Shown here one piece after another: positions 8,400 through 16,527 of a stretch of 64,000 nucleotides of DNA; within the stretch, counting starts at the first letter, position 1, and every line of letters begins with the position of its first letter. A model generated the notes under the pieces. It was not told the origin of the DNA. It worked only from the letters and a program-made list of their open reading frames with translations, and searched no databases. Source of the stretch: Croceicoccus gelatinilyticus (GTDB taxonomy: Bacteria; Pseudomonadota; Alphaproteobacteria; Sphingomonadales; Sphingomonadaceae); assembly GCF_018398395.1 (NCBI RefSeq), contig NZ_JAHCBF010000001.1:62001-126000 (forward strand). Direction: 5' to 3'. Position numbers and translations under genes: made by a program.

Positions 8400-9749
8400 A
8401 TGAACGTTCAGTCCGGCGCAGCCCGTTATTCGGCCGAATTCGACCAGCCCGTCCGCGGCGACATGATCACCGCCGACCGCTACACCTCGCGTGAGTGGAT
8501 GGAGGGCGAGTACGAGAACCTCTGGCCCAGCGTATGGCATCTTGGCGGCATGCTTGCCGACCTCGAGGAAGAGGGCGATGTCATTCGCCACAACTTCGGC
8601 CGCGAATCCATCATCATGGTCAAGCAGGCCGACGGGTCGGTGAAGGCGTTCTATAACGTCTGCCCGCACCGCGGTAACCGCCTTGTTCTCGGTGATGTCG
8701 CTTCCACCCCGCGCATCACTTGTGGCTATCACGGCTGGCAGTTCGATGCCTCGGGCACGCTTGTCGACGTGCAGGACCCCGACGATTTCCCCGGCGGCAA
8801 CCCGTGCGGCAAAGTCCACCTGACCGAGATCCAGTGCGAAACCTGGGGCCCGTTCGTGTTCTGGGCGATGAACGACGATGTCGCTCCGCTTGAAGAATGG
8901 CTCGCCCCGTTCCCCGAGCGGCTCAAGGGCTACAACCTTGAAAACTGGGTGCGCGTCCTGAACCTGTCGGCGGACTGCGAGTTCAACTGGAAGATCATCC
9001 GCGACAACTTCAACGAGAGCTACCACCTCCCGACGATCCACCCCGAACTGGCGACCTTCATCAACGACGGCCTGCCGACCACGCTGTTCGAGATGTACGA
9101 GAACGGCCACAACTCGATGTGGATGATCGGCCACCAGGCCACCAGCCGCAAGGACTACGTCAGCGGCGACGTGCCCCCGGGCCTTTACGAAGCGGCCGAG
9201 GCATGGGGCATCGATCCCAAGGAATATCGCGGCCGCACCGAGGACGTGCGCCAGGCAGTTATCGAGGCCAAGCGCAAGCATGGCGCAGAGCGTGGCTACG
9301 ACTATTCGGAAATGACCGATCAGCAGCTGGTCGACTATTTCCACTGCACGCTGTTCCCCAACCTCACTATCACGATGAGCCCGGAACAGTGCCAGATCCT
9401 GCGCACCGAACCGCACCCGACGGATCCGGCCAAGTGCGTGTTCCAGCACTGGTGCCTCTATCCGCCGGTGAAGGGCATGAAGGAAGTCGTCACGCCGGTC
9501 GGCAACGCGCCGCTAAAACATGACGCGATCCAGCGCCACTCGGTCTATGGTGACGGCGTCTCGCTCGGCTTCGTGGCCGATCAGGACCTTTCGATCGGCA
9601 CGACGCAGCAGCAGGGCCTGAACTCGCGCGGTTTCAAGGGCTGCATGCTCACCTATCAGGAAAAGCGCATCCAGCGTTTCCACGAACTGCTGAACGACGT
9701 CGTGCTCGGCCACCCGACCGAACAGGCGCCGAACGCGGGCGAGGAGTAA
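8400..9749 (+). CDS. Rieske non-heme iron oxygenase, alpha subunit
   Basis: The protein has 449 residues, with the ATG at 8400 set by the start of homology (NVQSGAARYSAEF) after an AGAGAGG ribosome site. The Rieske ligands are C88, H90, C108 and H111 (CPHRGNR, then CGYHGW). The mononuclear iron motif reads DNFNESYHLPTIHPEL with H209 and H214. It lies in the middle of an operon-like run P450, NTF2, Rieske, NTF2, NTF2, Rieske. As an alpha-only enzyme it would need external electron donors. Its overall plan matches those at 1895 and 10703. Substrate unknown. Confidence 0.92.
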   Translation: MNVQSGAARYSAEFDQPVRGDMITADRYTSREWMEGEYENLWPSVWHLGGMLADLEEEGDVIRHNFGRESIIMVKQADGSVKAFYNVCPHRGNRLVLGDVASTPRITCGYHGWQFDASGTLVDVQDPDDFPGGNPCGKVHLTEIQCETWGPFVFWAMNDDVAPLEEWLAPFPERLKGYNLENWVRVLNLSADCEFNWKIIRDNFNESYHLPTIHPELATFINDGLPTTLFEMYENGHNSMWMIGHQATSRKDYVSGDVPPGLYEAAEAWGIDPKEYRGRTEDVRQAVIEAKRKHGAERGYDYSEMTDQQLVDYFHCTLFPNLTITMSPEQCQILRTEPHPTDPAKCVFQHWCLYPPVKGMKEVVTPVGNAPLKHDAIQRHSVYGDGVSLGFVADQDLSIGTTQQQGLNSRGFKGCMLTYQEKRIQRFHELLNDVVLGHPTEQAPNAGEE

Positions 9750-9756
9750 GTCGGTC

Positions 9757-10179
9757 ATGGCAGTGAACATGCCCGAGGACGTCTTCAAGGCGCTCTGCAA
9801 CCTGATGACCGAATATACCTACGGGGTCGACGCGATCGCCGACCCCGAGAACGTGGTCGACCTGTTCACTGACGATGTCGTTATCGACTTTTCCGACGTC
9901 GCGTTTCCGAAGATGGAAGGCAAGGACGCGGTCCGTGCCTTCTACACCGGGCTCACCGAGAGCATGGCCTATGAATGCCACACGCCCGCGAATTTCCGGG
10001 CCGAAAGCTGGGACGGAGCTGTCGGTGCGATCACCGCTTACGTGATGGGCATGGGCCGCGCCAAGGACGGCACGGCGATCAACGTGCAGGTCCGGTACCG
10101 CATGGAATGTGTCGAAGTGGATGGCGCGTGGAAGTGCCGCCACTTCTCCCTGAAAAACATGATGCCGCAGCCGGCCTGA
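9757..10179 (+). CDS. NTF2/SnoaL-like protein, copy A of tandem pair
   Basis: The protein has 140 residues. The ATG at 9757 follows GAGGAG and lies seven bases after the Rieske stop. The N-terminus MPEDVFKALCNLMTEYTY and the C-terminal block VQVRYRMECVEVDGAWKCRH match the next gene closely, so these are tandem paralogues. The fold is the SnoaL/NTF2 cone, which also forms the beta subunits of ring-hydroxylating dioxygenases. Placement directly after a Rieske alpha gene is where a beta subunit would normally be found, but the sequence is not recognisably of the classical beta family. Confidence 0.8.
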   Translation: MAVNMPEDVFKALCNLMTEYTYGVDAIADPENVVDLFTDDVVIDFSDVAFPKMEGKDAVRAFYTGLTESMAYECHTPANFRAESWDGAVGAITAYVMGMGRAKDGTAINVQVRYRMECVEVDGAWKCRHFSLKNMMPQPA

Positions 10180-10220
10180 TCGAACGCGATCGCCCCGGCG
10201 ACCGAGGAAGAGGAATATTG

Positions 10221-10670
10221 ATGACCCAGATGCCCGAAGACGTCCGTACCGCGCTTGAGCGGCTGATGATCGAGTATTGCTACAACGTCGATGCGCTTGA
10301 AGACATGGGCCGGTTCCTGTCGGTCTTCACAGAGGATTGCGTTGCGGACCTTTCGGCCATCGGTCTGCCGTTGATGCACGGTCACGACGGGCTTCGCGGT
10401 TTCTTCGAACCTGTCTTTGCCGACATGACCCATCACTTCCACTTCATCAGCAATTTCCGTCCCGAAAGCTGGGATGGTAAAGTCGGTGCAATGACGGCCT
10501 ACGTCATCGGCATGGGGGCATCGAGCGACGGCAACACCGTCGAGGTGCAGGTCAAGTATCGCATGGAATGCGTGCAGGATGACAGCGGCGCGTGGAAGTG
10601 CCGCCACTACACCATCACCCCGATGATGCCGATGCCCGGCTCGCTGGACGAAATCCACGGCGACCGCTGA
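10221..10670 (+). CDS. NTF2/SnoaL-like protein, copy B of tandem pair
   Basis: The protein has 149 residues, starting at the ATG at 10221 after a GAGGAAGAGGAA ribosome site. It shares with copy A the segments MPEDV, ESWDGKVGAMTAYVIGMG and VQVKYRMECVQ followed by GAWKCRHY. A short extra tail (PMPGSLDEIHGDR) extends past copy A's end. Divergence is mainly in the central strands that line the cone's cavity, suggesting different ligands or partners. It lies 32 bases before the Rieske gene at 10703. Confidence 0.8.
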   Translation: MTQMPEDVRTALERLMIEYCYNVDALEDMGRFLSVFTEDCVADLSAIGLPLMHGHDGLRGFFEPVFADMTHHFHFISNFRPESWDGKVGAMTAYVIGMGASSDGNTVEVQVKYRMECVQDDSGAWKCRHYTITPMMPMPGSLDEIHGDR

Positions 10671-10702
10671 CAACCGCATGAAGGTCTGAAGGAGACACGA
10701 TC

Positions 10703-12049
10703 ATGGCTACCGTTCTCGACAAGCCCTCTGGCAAGCCCGGTTATCCCACGCACCCCGATGCCGAAGTGCCGGCAGCGCGCGGCGACAAGATTACCGGCGA
10801 CCGTTACTGGTCCAAGGAATTCGCCGACCGCGAATGGGAGCACATGTGGAAGAAGATCTGGCACGTCGGCGGACGCACGGCTCAGCTGGAAGAGGCCGGC
10901 GACTTCATAGTCCACGACTTCATGCATGAATCGGTCCTGATGGTCCGTCAGGAAGACGGTTCCATCAAGGCGTTTCTCAACGTGTGCCAGCACCGCGGCA
11001 ACCTGCTGGTGAATACCAGTGAGGGCGGCGTGATGAGCCACTTCGTGTGCCCCTACCACAACTGGAAGTGGCGTCTCGACGGTGTGCTGGACCACGTGCA
11101 GGACCCCGAGGATTTCCCGCAGGGCGATCCGTGCGGCAAGCTCAAGCTGCATGAGCTGAAGTGCGATACCTGGGGCGGCTTCATCTTCTTCAGCTTCAAC
11201 CCCGATCCGGTGCCGTTGCTCGACTATCTCGATCCGGCACCGACGCTTCTGGGCAACCGCGATCTGGATGATTGGACCCGCGTCGTGTGGCGCCGCCTGC
11301 GCGTCAACACGAACTGGAAGTTCGCGTCCGACAACTTCAACGAAGCCTACCACATCCCGGCCGTCCATCCGCAGTTCGAACCGATGATCGACGATCACTA
11401 CTCGACCTCGGTCTTCGAGATGTACCCCACGGGTCACAACCGCATGATCGAGAAGCTGCAGCCGTCCTCGCGCTATGAAGACGCGCAGCAGATGAAGCCG
11501 CTCTGGGCCGAAGTCCTGAAGGAATGGGACATCAACCCCGACGACTATGATGGTCGCGCGCAGGAAGGCCGCATCGCGCTGCAGGAAGCGCGCCGCCGCC
11601 TTGGGCCGGAACGGGGCTATCACTACTTCGACAAGTTCACCGACGATGAACTGACCGACCAGATGCATCACACGCTGTTCCCGAACCTGACGCTGACGGG
11701 AACGCCCGAAGGGCTGCACGTCTTCCGCACCGAACCGGACAAGGACGACCCGAACTGGTCGACCTTTGACTATTGGTATCTGGTGCCCAAGGTCGAAGGC
11801 GCGAAGGAAGTGGCGACGCTCTACGGGATGCGTCCCTACGAGGAAGCCGAGTTCGAGAGCGACAGCTATGCTGATTACGAAGCGGACATTCCGCAGGGCG
11901 ACTTCCTAACGCAGGACCTTTCGCTTGCCGTCACGCAGCAGCGCGGTCTTCGCTCGATGGGCTTCACCGATGCCTATCTCGCGAACCAGGAGACTCGCGT
12001 CCGGCGCTTCCACGAGGTAATCAACGACTATCTGGAAGGGCGGCGCTAA
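10703..12049 (+). CDS. Rieske non-heme iron oxygenase, alpha subunit
   Basis: The protein has 448 residues; the ATG follows GAAGGAGA. The Rieske cluster ligands are C95, H97, C116 and H119 (CQHRGN and CPYHNW, with Asn in place of the usual Gly after the His). The catalytic iron motif is DNFNEAYHIPAVHPQF with H217 and H222. It is the last oxygenase of the plus-strand run and is followed 24 bases later by a tetR gene, so the regulator may be co-transcribed. Together with the enzymes at 1895 and 8400 it forms a paralogous group of similar length. Confidence 0.92.
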   Translation: MATVLDKPSGKPGYPTHPDAEVPAARGDKITGDRYWSKEFADREWEHMWKKIWHVGGRTAQLEEAGDFIVHDFMHESVLMVRQEDGSIKAFLNVCQHRGNLLVNTSEGGVMSHFVCPYHNWKWRLDGVLDHVQDPEDFPQGDPCGKLKLHELKCDTWGGFIFFSFNPDPVPLLDYLDPAPTLLGNRDLDDWTRVVWRRLRVNTNWKFASDNFNEAYHIPAVHPQFEPMIDDHYSTSVFEMYPTGHNRMIEKLQPSSRYEDAQQMKPLWAEVLKEWDINPDDYDGRAQEGRIALQEARRRLGPERGYHYFDKFTDDELTDQMHHTLFPNLTLTGTPEGLHVFRTEPDKDDPNWSTFDYWYLVPKVEGAKEVATLYGMRPYEEAEFESDSYADYEADIPQGDFLTQDLSLAVTQQRGLRSMGFTDAYLANQETRVRRFHEVINDYLEGRR

Positions 12050-12073
12050 GGCGCATCGAGGAGTAGGTTTCGA

Positions 12074-12670
12074 ATGCCGGCAATCGTCGATCACGACAAA
12101 CGGCGCGAACAGGTTGCATCCGTCGCGTACGATCTCGTGGCCGAGATGGGCATCGAGGCCGTGACCTTCCGGCAAGTCGCGGGGGCGGCGGGGTCGTCCA
12201 CCGCGATCGTGTCGAACTATTTCGAGAACAAGGGCCACCTGCTGCACGAGGTCTATCGCATCGCCAACCGGCGGGTGATGGATAGGCTGCAGGTGGCTTT
12301 CGAACAGGACGAGGATCTCGTCGACTGTCTCTCGGTCGTCCTGCCGGTGACCGAGGACAACCGCCGGACTTGGCACGTCTGGCTGGCGTTCTGGGGCAGG
12401 GCGCACTGCGACGAGGCATACGGCGCCGAAACCGCGCGCAATGCGGGTGAGAGCCTGGCGCTCTATTGCCGCATGCTGGCGCGCCGTTACGGCGTGAACG
12501 AGGAAGTCCACAATACGCAGATCGAACGGCTGGCGCGGCGCTTGATTTCAACCGTCGGCGGCGTTGCACTGCAATGCGTGCTCGCGCCTGAAGACTGGCC
12601 GCTTTCCCGTCTACGCGAGATTATCGCGACCGAGGTCGCCATTCTCGATGCGGAGTTTTCGCAGGGCTGA
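12074..12670 (+). CDS. TetR-family regulator (BetI-like)
   Basis: The protein has 198 residues. The helix-turn-helix is VAYDLVAEMGIEAVTFRQVA followed by AGSSTAIVSNYFENKGHLL, near residues 15-60. The C-terminal half resembles the BetI/TetR_C_6 ligand domain. It follows the last Rieske gene of the operon, and a palindrome at 12681-12694 lies immediately after its stop, before the flavoprotein gene. Likely it represses the flavoprotein/cytochrome unit, the upstream operon, or both; this is inference. Confidence 0.86.
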   Translation: MPAIVDHDKRREQVASVAYDLVAEMGIEAVTFRQVAGAAGSSTAIVSNYFENKGHLLHEVYRIANRRVMDRLQVAFEQDEDLVDCLSVVLPVTEDNRRTWHVWLAFWGRAHCDEAYGAETARNAGESLALYCRMLARRYGVNEEVHNTQIERLARRLISTVGGVALQCVLAPEDWPLSRLREIIATEVAILDAEFSQG

Positions 12671-12680
12671 CCTGCTTTAA

Positions 12681-12694
12681 ATGACAGTCGTCAT
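12681..12694. promoter_or_regulatory. Operator-like palindrome upstream of flavoprotein gene
   Basis: ATGACAGTCGTCAT has perfect five-base arms around a four-base centre. TTTAA flanks on either side (12676-12680 and 12696-12700) extend the near-symmetry to about 25 bases. It sits 57 bases upstream of the flavoprotein ATG and 11 bases after the tetR stop, a good place for a TetR operator. Confidence 0.45.
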
Positions 12695-12750
12695 GTTTAA
12701 GGCGTGATGGCAGTCTCGCTCCCAGAATGTAGAGGGGTGGGACTGGATCC

Positions 12751-14481
12751 ATGGCTAAATCTATCGGACTGAGCCGGCGGCGGATGCTGGCAGGAAGCGG
12801 CGCTGCGGCTGTCGTGGCAACGACTGCTGCGTGCAGCCGCGGGTCGAGCGCGGATAGCGAGACCTGGGACGAAACTTGCGACGTCCTGTGCGTAGGAAGC
12901 GGCGCGGCAGGCGGCACGGCGGCTGTCACTGCGGCGGCGGCTGGCGCGAAAGTGCTGGTGCTTGAGAAGATGCCGATCCCCGGCGGTACTACGGCCAAGT
13001 CGGGCGGCGTGACCTGGATATTCAACCACTTCCTGCTAAAAGAGCAGGGGATTGAGGACAAGAAGGAAGACGCGCTACGCTATGCCACGCGCTACGGCTT
13101 CCCACGGGAATACGATCCGGCAAGCCCGACACTCGGCCTCGATGAGATGCGCTATCGCACGCTCGAGGCGTTCTACGACAAGGGCAGCGAGGCGATCGAC
13201 CACTTGCGCGAGCTGGACGCGGTCCAGTTCAAGCAGTTCCGCATGTTCTTCGTGGACAAGCCCGCGCCTGACTATGCCGACCACTTGCCCGAAAACAAGG
13301 TGCCGACAGGCCGCGCGCTGGAGCCTTCGGTCGGCTCCGGTTCGACAGAGGGCGGCGGCAGCCTTGCGCGCCAGCTTGGCGCCTATCTGGAAAAGCAAAA
13401 CGTGCCGGTCATGCTGGACACGGCGGTCACGAAGATCGTCAGGGACAGCGATGGCCGCGTCGTCGGCGTAGAGGCGGAGCGGGGCGGCGAAAAGCTGCGT
13501 ATCAGGGCCGAAAAGGGCGTCGTTTTCGGCACCGGTGGCTATTCGCACAACGTCGACTTGTGCAACATCCACCAGCCTGCGGTCTATGGCTCGTGCTCAT
13601 TGCCCGGATCGACCGGCGACTTCGTTCCGCTGGCGCAGGAAGCCGGCGCGAAGATGGGCAGCATGGGACTGGGCTGGCGTAGTCAGGTCGTGCTGGGCGA
13701 GGCATTGGCATCGCGCGCGGTCGGCCTTGGCGCATTCGTGCTGCCGGGCGATTCCATGATCCTCGTGAACAAGTACGGGGAGCGTGTCGTCAACGAAAAG
13801 CGCGACTACAATGACCGGACGCAAGCACATTTCCCGTACGATCCGGGTCACGAGGAATATCCCAACCACCTGATGTTCATGCTGTTCGATGCGCGCTCGA
13901 TCGATGCGTTCGGAGGGGCATTCCCGTTCCCGATGGACGAGAAGGAACAGCCGCACTTGCTGAAGGCAGATAGCTGGGACGCGCTTGCGGGCAAGATCTC
14001 GGCGCAGCTTGCGGGCTGGTCTGGCAAGACGGGCGGTGTCGCGCTCTCAGACGACTGGGCCGCCAAAGTCCGCCAGACGGTCGCCCGCTACAATGGCTTC
14101 GCGAAGTCGGGCGTCGATGCCGATTTCGGGCGCGGCAAATATCTCTACGACCGCGAATGGCACTTGCTGTTCTCGGCCCGCCGTCAGGGCACCGCGCAGC
14201 CGGAAAACCCCTATCCGAACATCACGATGCATCCCTTTGCCGACAACGGGCCCTATTACGCCATCGTCCTCGCACCGGGCACGCTCGATACCGCTGGCGG
14301 GCCGCAAGTGAACGCCAATGCGCAAGTGCTGGGCGCGAACGGTGAGCCGATCGAGGGGCTCTACGCGGCTGGCAACTGCATTTCCGCGCCGACTGGTCAG
14401 GCCTATCTCGGGGCAGGGGGCACGATCGGACCGGCAGTTGCATTCGGCTATATCGCTGCCAAGCACGCGGTGGAGGCATGA
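12751..14481 (+). CDS. FAD-binding dehydrogenase (KstD/fumarate-reductase-like), exported by Tat
   Basis: The protein has 576 residues. The N-terminus has a twin-arginine signal (SRRRMLAGSG), a hydrophobic stretch and TTAAC at residues 24-28, a plausible lipobox. The FAD Rossmann motif is VLCVGSGAAGGTAAVTAAAA followed by the acidic VLVLEKM. A C-terminal GLYAAGNCISAPTGQAYLGA segment completes the FAD site, as in fumarate reductase, urocanate reductase and 3-ketosteroid delta-1-dehydrogenases. It should introduce or remove a C=C bond next to a carbonyl. The Tat signal places it outside the inner membrane, unlike typical KstD. It overlaps the cytochrome c gene by four bases, which is its likely electron acceptor. 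Confidence 0.88.
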   Translation: MAKSIGLSRRRMLAGSGAAAVVATTAACSRGSSADSETWDETCDVLCVGSGAAGGTAAVTAAAAGAKVLVLEKMPIPGGTTAKSGGVTWIFNHFLLKEQGIEDKKEDALRYATRYGFPREYDPASPTLGLDEMRYRTLEAFYDKGSEAIDHLRELDAVQFKQFRMFFVDKPAPDYADHLPENKVPTGRALEPSVGSGSTEGGGSLARQLGAYLEKQNVPVMLDTAVTKIVRDSDGRVVGVEAERGGEKLRIRAEKGVVFGTGGYSHNVDLCNIHQPAVYGSCSLPGSTGDFVPLAQEAGAKMGSMGLGWRSQVVLGEALASRAVGLGAFVLPGDSMILVNKYGERVVNEKRDYNDRTQAHFPYDPGHEEYPNHLMFMLFDARSIDAFGGAFPFPMDEKEQPHLLKADSWDALAGKISAQLAGWSGKTGGVALSDDWAAKVRQTVARYNGFAKSGVDADFGRGKYLYDREWHLLFSARRQGTAQPENPYPNITMHPFADNGPYYAIVLAPGTLDTAGGPQVNANAQVLGANGEPIEGLYAAGNCISAPTGQAYLGAGGTIGPAVAFGYIAAKHAVEA

Positions 14482-14903
14482 GCGTGAAGACCAACCTGAT
14501 AATCATGTCGCTTCTTGCGCTGGCCGGATGTTCCGGCGGCGCCGATGAAGCGCCTTCGCCGGCAGAAGAGACGGCGACCCCCTCACTTTTTGCAGAGAAA
14601 GTCGCGCCGACTTTTCAGGCGCAATGCGCAACCTGCCACCTGACGGGGCAGGAGCAGGGCAACGTCTCGCTCATCCCTGCAAAGGCGATCGAGAACCTTG
14701 TTGGCGTGCCGTCTGAGGAAGCGCCCGACATTCTGCGCGTCAAGGCGGGGGATCCCGATGCGTCCTATCTCGTCATGAAGATCGAGGGGACGCACCTGGA
14801 CAATGGCGGCAGCGGATCGCGGATGCCTTTTGCTGGCGCGCCGCTGACAGATCAGCAGATCGCCGACATCCGCCAGTGGATTGCAGAGGGCGCGAAGCCC
14901 TGA
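14478..14903 (+). CDS. c-type cytochrome lipoprotein
   Basis: The protein has 141 residues. The signal peptide ends in a classical lipobox (ALAGC, Cys18), so it is anchored by lipid. One heme c site, CATCH, lies at residues 50-54, and a later GSRMPFAGAPL segment supplies a candidate Met axial ligand. A C-terminal helix (LTDQQIADIRQWIAEG) is typical of class I cytochrome c. It is translationally coupled (ATGA) to the exported flavoprotein and probably carries its electrons to the respiratory chain. It converges with the SDR gene at 14922. Confidence 0.86.
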   Translation: MSVKTNLIIMSLLALAGCSGGADEAPSPAEETATPSLFAEKVAPTFQAQCATCHLTGQEQGNVSLIPAKAIENLVGVPSEEAPDILRVKAGDPDASYLVMKIEGTHLDNGGSGSRMPFAGAPLTDQQIADIRQWIAEGAKP

Positions 14904-14921
14904 TGCCCTGGATGGGCGGGA

Positions 14922-15701
14922 TCAGACCTGGCTGAACCCGCCGTCCATGACCAGCTCGTCGCAGGTCATGAAGCTGGATGCTTCCGAAGCGAGGAAGACG
15001 ACACCGCCGGCCATTTCACCGGGGCGGCCCATGCGACCGATCGGGTGGTTGGCCTTGATGCCGGCAATCGCGGTATCGACGTCCGGCACTGCGCCCAGTT
15101 CGACATAGCGTTCCATGATGCTGCTGAGCATCGGAGTGTCGATCCCTCCCGGGTGCACGCTGTTCACGCGGATGTTGTAGCCGAGCGCCGCGAACTCCGC
15201 GCCCATGCACTTGCTCAGCATCTTCACCGCCCCCTTGCTGGTGCAATAGGCTGCGTTGAACGCCGCACCGCGAAGGCCGCCGACACTGGAGAAGTTGATG
15301 ATCGAGGCACCGCCATCGCGTGCCTTGCCACCTTCCTTCAACAGCGGCAGCAGGACCTGCGCGCTCAGCACCACAGCATCGACATTCACTGCGTTGACGC
15401 GGTGAAACTCCGAAAGCGGGGTGTCCTCCAGCTTCGTGACGATCGAGATGCCGGCATTGTTCACTAGCGCGTCCAGCCGCCCGTAAGTCTCGGAAATGAA
15501 GGCGCCGATCTCGTCCCAGTCGTCTTCGCTCGTCACGTCCTGCTGGAAGTAGTGATCGGCCCCGCCATGATCGCCGTCGCTGGCGATGTCGGTGGCGATC
15601 ACGGTTGCGCCCGCGGCCTTCATGGCCTTCACGATTTCGCGACCGATGCCGCCCGTTGCCCCCGTGACGAGGGCGATGCAGTTTTCCAATGCTATCGTCA
15701 T
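14922..15701 (-). CDS. Short-chain dehydrogenase/reductase
   Basis: The protein has 259 residues with the full classical SDR set: TGATGGIG cofactor loop near residue 14, NNAGIS, active-site Ser in INFSSVGG, and YCTSKGA for Tyr and Lys. The C-terminus has the usual NSVHPGGIDTPM loop. An Asp after the second beta strand (ATDIAS) suggests NAD preference. It is the third gene of a minus-strand trio of SDRs and probably oxidises hydroxyl groups on pathway intermediates. Confidence 0.9.
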   Translation of the reverse strand: MTIALENCIALVTGATGGIGREIVKAMKAAGATVIATDIASDGDHGGADHYFQQDVTSEDDWDEIGAFISETYGRLDALVNNAGISIVTKLEDTPLSEFHRVNAVNVDAVVLSAQVLLPLLKEGGKARDGGASIINFSSVGGLRGAAFNAAYCTSKGAVKMLSKCMGAEFAALGYNIRVNSVHPGGIDTPMLSSIMERYVELGAVPDVDTAIAGIKANHPIGRMGRPGEMAGGVVFLASEASSFMTCDELVMDGGFSQV

Positions 15702-15720
15702 GTGCCCCTCCCTTGTCGGC

Positions 15721-16527
15721 TCAACGAGCCAGATAGCCGCCGTCGACGACCATTTCCGAACCGGTCATGTAGCTGGATGCTTCGGTAGCGAGGAAAGCGA
15801 CGGCGTCCCCGATCTCATCAGGGTCGGCCAGCCGGTTGACCGGCGTGGAAGACGCCACCTGATCCTTCAGGTCCTGAGCCTTTTCCGCGACTCCGCGCGA
15901 CACCATGCGATCGAACCCTTCGTCCAGAAGCGGCGTTTGCACGAAGCCGGGGTGGACCGAATTTGCGCGGATCGGAACGCCGTATGCGGCGAATTCGACC
16001 GCACAGGCCTTGGTAAAAAGGCGGATCGCGCCCTTGGACGCGCAATATGCCGAGCTTTCGGGGAACGCGACAAAGCCCATGATCGAGCTGACGTTGATCA
16101 CCGAAGAGCCGCCTTTGCGATCCTTGCCGCTCTTTTCCATCAGTGCGAAGCTGTGCTTCACGCCAAGGAATGCGCCGTCGCTGTTCACGGCCTGGACCTT
16201 GCGCCAAAGCTCAAGGCTCATGTCCTGAATACGGCCCGTGCCGTCGATGCCGGCATTGTTGACAAGGACGTCGAGACGTCCGTCAGCAGCCTCGATTTTC
16301 GCGATGGCATCGATCCACGACTGTTCATCGGTGACGTTGAGGCGGACATAGGCCGCCCCTCCGCCAATCGATTCCAGCGCCTGTGAAACGGCGGCATCGT
16401 CTTCGGGCGTAAGATCGCCGATCCAGACTTTCGCACCCTTGGCTGCGATCTTTTCTGCAGCGGCGAGACCGATCCCGCGTACGCCGCCGGTGACAAGCGC
16501 CACGCGCCCTGCAAGTTCGCCGCTCAT
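15721..16527 (-). CDS. Short-chain dehydrogenase/reductase
   Basis: The protein has 268 residues. The TGGVRGIG loop, NNAGIDGTG, INVSSIMGF and YCASKGAIRLF give all the classical SDR positions. An Asp in WIGDLTPED after beta-2 favours NAD. The start overlaps the stop of the SDR gene upstream by four bases (16524-16527), and 19 bases separate its stop from the next SDR start, so the three are one operon. Members with similar signatures include 3-beta/20-beta hydroxysteroid dehydrogenases, but the substrate here is unknown. Confidence 0.9.
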   Translation of the reverse strand: MSGELAGRVALVTGGVRGIGLAAAEKIAAKGAKVWIGDLTPEDDAAVSQALESIGGGAAYVRLNVTDEQSWIDAIAKIEAADGRLDVLVNNAGIDGTGRIQDMSLELWRKVQAVNSDGAFLGVKHSFALMEKSGKDRKGGSSVINVSSIMGFVAFPESSAYCASKGAIRLFTKACAVEFAAYGVPIRANSVHPGFVQTPLLDEGFDRMVSRGVAEKAQDLKDQVASSTPVNRLADPDEIGDAVAFLATEASSYMTGSEMVVDGGYLAR

